A stretch of 64,000 bases of DNA, taken from assembly GCF_014189455.1 (NCBI RefSeq), contig NZ_CP050296.1, positions 2,538,001 to 2,602,000 on the forward strand, read 5' to 3'. This document shows positions 61,995 through 64,000 of the stretch, piece by piece. The notes under the pieces were generated by a model. The model was not told the DNA's origin, did no database searches, and saw nothing but the letters and a program-made list of their open reading frames with translations. A program made the position numbers and the translations under genes. This DNA is from Mesorhizobium huakuii (GTDB taxonomy: Bacteria > Pseudomonadota > Alphaproteobacteria > Rhizobiales > Rhizobiaceae). How positions within the stretch are numbered: the stretch's first letter is position 1; each line of letters opens with the position of its first letter.

Positions 61995-62311
61995 ACATGA
62001 TCGCACCCATCAGGAGCGCCGACGCCAGGGACAGCGTCTTTGGTCGGCTCCAGGTCCTGATCGCCAGCCGGCCGGCATCGCCGGATGCCGCGTGCGTCGA
62101 GGCCCGGCAGCTGATTTCCATGGCGATGGCCGACACCTGGCAGGCCGACAGCCTCTGGGGCGCGGCGGATGCCTTTCACGTCCATTTCGACTTCATGATG
62201 CAGACCATCGAGATCAACGGCGCCGACGATCCGAACCTCAGGATCCTGCGCACGAAATGCCGCTTCTATCTGGAGCAGGTCGAAGCGCTGTGCCAGTCGA
62301 TGAGCCACTGA
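61991..62311 (+). CDS. Small helical protein C of the peptide cluster
   Basis: 106 aa. GTG start overlaps the preceding stop by 4 bp (an ATG lies two codons on). Helical: SMAMADTWQADSLWGAADAFHVHFDFMMQTIEI and RILRTKCRFYLEQVEALCQ; His/Met/Phe-rich in the centre. Ends 58 bp before the convergent tonB. Unknown. Confidence 0.65.
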   Translation: MNMIAPIRSADARDSVFGRLQVLIASRPASPDAACVEARQLISMAMADTWQADSLWGAADAFHVHFDFMMQTIEINGADDPNLRILRTKCRFYLEQVEALCQSMSH

Positions 62312-62369
62312 CTGCGGTTTCTTACGAAGGTCGGACAATACCAGTCTTTGGTCAGGCCGAGCCCTTGCT

Positions 62370-63320
62370 CTAATTCCGCAAATTGAACACGAACGGCGCC
62401 GTGCGGCTGACGCGCGCGCCGAGTTCCGGCGGCGGTGCCGGCACCGTTGCGCCCTGCAGCACGGCGAGCGCGGCGCGGTCGAGGTCGGGATCGCCTGAAG
62501 AACGGGCCACGCGGGCCGACATCACCCGGCCGGACGTATCCACCGTGAAGGTCACGTTCACATTGCCCTGCGCGCCCCTGGATTTCGCAGCACTGGGATA
62601 ACGCTTGTGCCGGTTGATCCATGCCGTCAGCCGGGCTTCCCACTTGGCCGGGCTGACGCCCGAAACCCCCGCCGCCGATTTCGGCGCTGCCGCCTGGGCC
62701 GCCGGCGTTGTCTCCGCGCTTGCGGTGGCGACGGTCTTTGCCGGTTCGGCCTTTTCCTTCTTTGGCCGTGGCTTGGGCTTTTCGACAGGCTTTTTCGCCT
62801 TGGCCTGGACCAGTTTCTTTTCTTTGGGCTCTTCGACCGGCTTCGGCTGCGGCAGCGGAACGACAACCTCTGGCGTCACCGCCTCGACGACGTCGGGAAT
62901 GACCTCGTCCGGCGGCGGCTGATCGACCGGTTCGGCCCCGGCTGTCTGGGTCGGCTGCGTCTCGTCGGGCGGCACCGTTTCCGGTTGTTCGGCGGTCGGC
63001 TCGGCCTGTTCGGTCACCTTCTCGGGCTCGGCTTCGGCGATCTTTTCGGTCTCCTCGACGGGTTCGGTCTGGTCGGGCATCGCCGCATCCAGCATCGCGG
63101 CCTGTACGGGCACTGCCGGCGTCACCACCATCGGCGCCATTTCGATCACCGGGGCCGGCGGCGGCCCGCCATCCATCTCGATCGGACTGAAGCTCTGCAC
63201 CGCATAGGCGACCGCGACATGGGCGCCAAGCACCAGCGCCGCCGCACCTGTCCACAGGCCAAGATCGCGCCAGCCGAAGCGCGACAGCTGTAGCGTGGGC
63301 AAGGCGGCGGACGGCGTCAT
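62370..63320 (-). CDS. tonB: TonB-family energy transducer
   Basis: 316 aa. One N-terminal membrane helix, a long Pro/Glu/Lys spacer with KPVEEPKEKK and KPKPRPKK repeats, and a C-terminal TonB domain (AWINRHKRYPSAAKSRGAQGNVNVTF). It transmits proton-motive force to outer-membrane receptors for iron complexes, heme or cobalamin. Its start overlaps the exbD stop. Confidence 0.93.
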   Translation of the reverse strand: MTPSAALPTLQLSRFGWRDLGLWTGAAALVLGAHVAVAYAVQSFSPIEMDGGPPPAPVIEMAPMVVTPAVPVQAAMLDAAMPDQTEPVEETEKIAEAEPEKVTEQAEPTAEQPETVPPDETQPTQTAGAEPVDQPPPDEVIPDVVEAVTPEVVVPLPQPKPVEEPKEKKLVQAKAKKPVEKPKPRPKKEKAEPAKTVATASAETTPAAQAAAPKSAAGVSGVSPAKWEARLTAWINRHKRYPSAAKSRGAQGNVNVTFTVDTSGRVMSARVARSSGDPDLDRAALAVLQGATVPAPPPELGARVSRTAPFVFNLRN

Positions 63321-63784
63321 GGCGCGGCGGTTCCCGCTGGCGCGGGTGCCGGTGCATCGGCAGCCGGCGCCGTCTCCAGGCCGACCAGCGCGATCTTCAG
63401 ATAGCCGGCGCCGCGCAACAGGTTCATCGCCTCCATCAGGTCGCCATAGGCGACCGCCTTGTCGGCGCGCAGGAAGATGCGCGTCTGCTTGTCGCCCTTG
63501 GTCTTGGCTTCCAGCGTGGCCGCGAAGGCCGGGCGCGGCATGCTATCGTTGCCGATCGCCAGCGTGAGATCATCTTTCAGGGTCAGGAACAGCGGCGTTT
63601 CGGGCCGGGGCGCCGGCGTCGCCGTCGACCCCGGCAGGTCGACATTGACGTCCACTGTCGCCAGCGGTGCGGCGACCATGAAGATGATCAGCAGCACCAG
63701 GATGACGTCGATGAAGGGCGTGACGTTGATCTCGTGGCTCTCCTCGAGATCGTCGTCCATGGTCTGTCGGATTCGGCTTCCCAT
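63317..63784 (-). CDS. exbD: ExbD biopolymer transport protein
   Basis: 155 aa. Characteristic start EESHEINVTPFIDVILVLLIIFMV with the essential Asp in the membrane helix, then a periplasmic domain. The start at 63784 (MGSRIRQTMDDD) is family-typical; the ORF's upstream extension is low-quality. ATGA overlap with tonB. Confidence 0.95.
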   Translation of the reverse strand: MGSRIRQTMDDDLEESHEINVTPFIDVILVLLIIFMVAAPLATVDVNVDLPGSTATPAPRPETPLFLTLKDDLTLAIGNDSMPRPAFAATLEAKTKGDKQTRIFLRADKAVAYGDLMEAMNLLRGAGYLKIALVGLETAPAADAPAPAPAGTAAP

Positions 63785-63791
63785 GGCGACG

Positions 63792-64000
63792 CTACTCCGC
63801 CGCCAGCGCCGTCGCCGGCGCGACCGTGCGGAAATCCAGGTCACGGCTGACCAGCCTCTCGACGCCCGCCGAGGCATCGGCGAGGATCTGCCGGTAGCCG
63901 GCTATCGAGCGGGCAAAGACGTTGTAGATAACCACCGCCGGAATTGCCGCGACGAGGCCCATGGCGGTGGCGAGCAGCGCTTCGGCGATGCCCGGCGCGA
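63792..64000 (-). CDS. exbB: ExbB (C-terminal part)
   Basis: The reverse strand encodes [21 protein letters not shown], the conserved third-helix region of ExbB, then a soluble tail ending at the TAG at 63792. The N-terminal part lies beyond the window. With exbD and tonB it completes the Ton energy system. Confidence 0.93.
   Translation of the reverse strand, partial: APGIAEALLATAMGLVAAIPAVVIYNVFARSIAGYRQILADASAGVERLVSRDLDFRTVAPATALAAE

Noticed and set aside
62266..63357. 363-codon minus-strand open frame
   Set aside because: Shadow frame of tonB with an Arg/Gly-rich, low-complexity product.

Overview
The window looks like a chromosomal segment of a Mesorhizobium-type alphaproteobacterium (Hyphomicrobiales). 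The evidence is uniformly high GC, rhizobial intergenic palindromes, short rhizobial accessory families (DUF768, DUF982, DUF3606, DUF2188), MucR and CtrA homologues, and many ATGA/GTGA start-stop overlaps. Species cannot be fixed from the sequence alone.

Left core segment (1-24.8 kb). This holds ordinary chromosomal genes: the 5' part of typA/bipA, a PhoD-type phosphatase, a TetR/MFS divergent pair with two operator-like palindromes, inorganic pyrophosphatase, a GNAT acetyltransferase, and a LemA plus three TPM-domain protein operon with a tandem duplication. It continues with pyridoxal kinase plus a DUF429 protein, a beta-carbonic anhydrase, an M3 oligopeptidase, and a divergent transport locus. 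In that locus the binding protein, two permeases and an M81 metallopeptidase are on the minus strand, and a frameshifted SDR, the ABC ATPase and an RpiR regulator are on the plus strand. It ends with DUF167, YggT and tRNA-Ala(CGC).

Integrated element (24,864-58,860, about 34 kb). It sits in the 3' end of tRNA-Ala(CGC), is bounded by a 22-bp direct repeat, and has a P4-type tyrosine integrase just inside the right end. Repeated decamers flank the integrase side and the left end and look like integrase arm sites. The left two thirds carry dozens of tiny rhizobial accessory genes, many as paralogous sets and many broken by single-base frameshifts or an in-frame stop. Also present are an ATP-dependent DNA ligase, PilZ, XRE, MucR and ParB-like proteins, an array of double hairpins, and a 29-aa lasso-leader-like peptide with its own RBS and terminator. 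The right third has a phage-like block: TerS, a large ejection-like protein, tail-fibre and tail-assembly proteins, HNH/AP2 and AlpA-like HTH. I saw no large terminase, portal or capsid. A full-length homologue of the cell-cycle master regulator CtrA, with a CtrA-type box upstream, lies next to this block.

Right core segment (58.9-64 kb). An HTH regulator precedes a compact cluster: a 31-aa peptide gene with a strong RBS, a SagB/McbC-type flavin dehydrogenase with an N-terminal winged-helix-like region, and three small, mostly helical proteins, two of which are paralogous. Convergent to it lies exbB-exbD-tonB. No YcaO cyclodehydratase is visible and the peptide has no cysteine, so if this is a peptide-modification locus it is not a classical azole pathway. 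This cluster and the island-borne CtrA and lasso-leader-like peptide are the best candidates for undescribed biology here.
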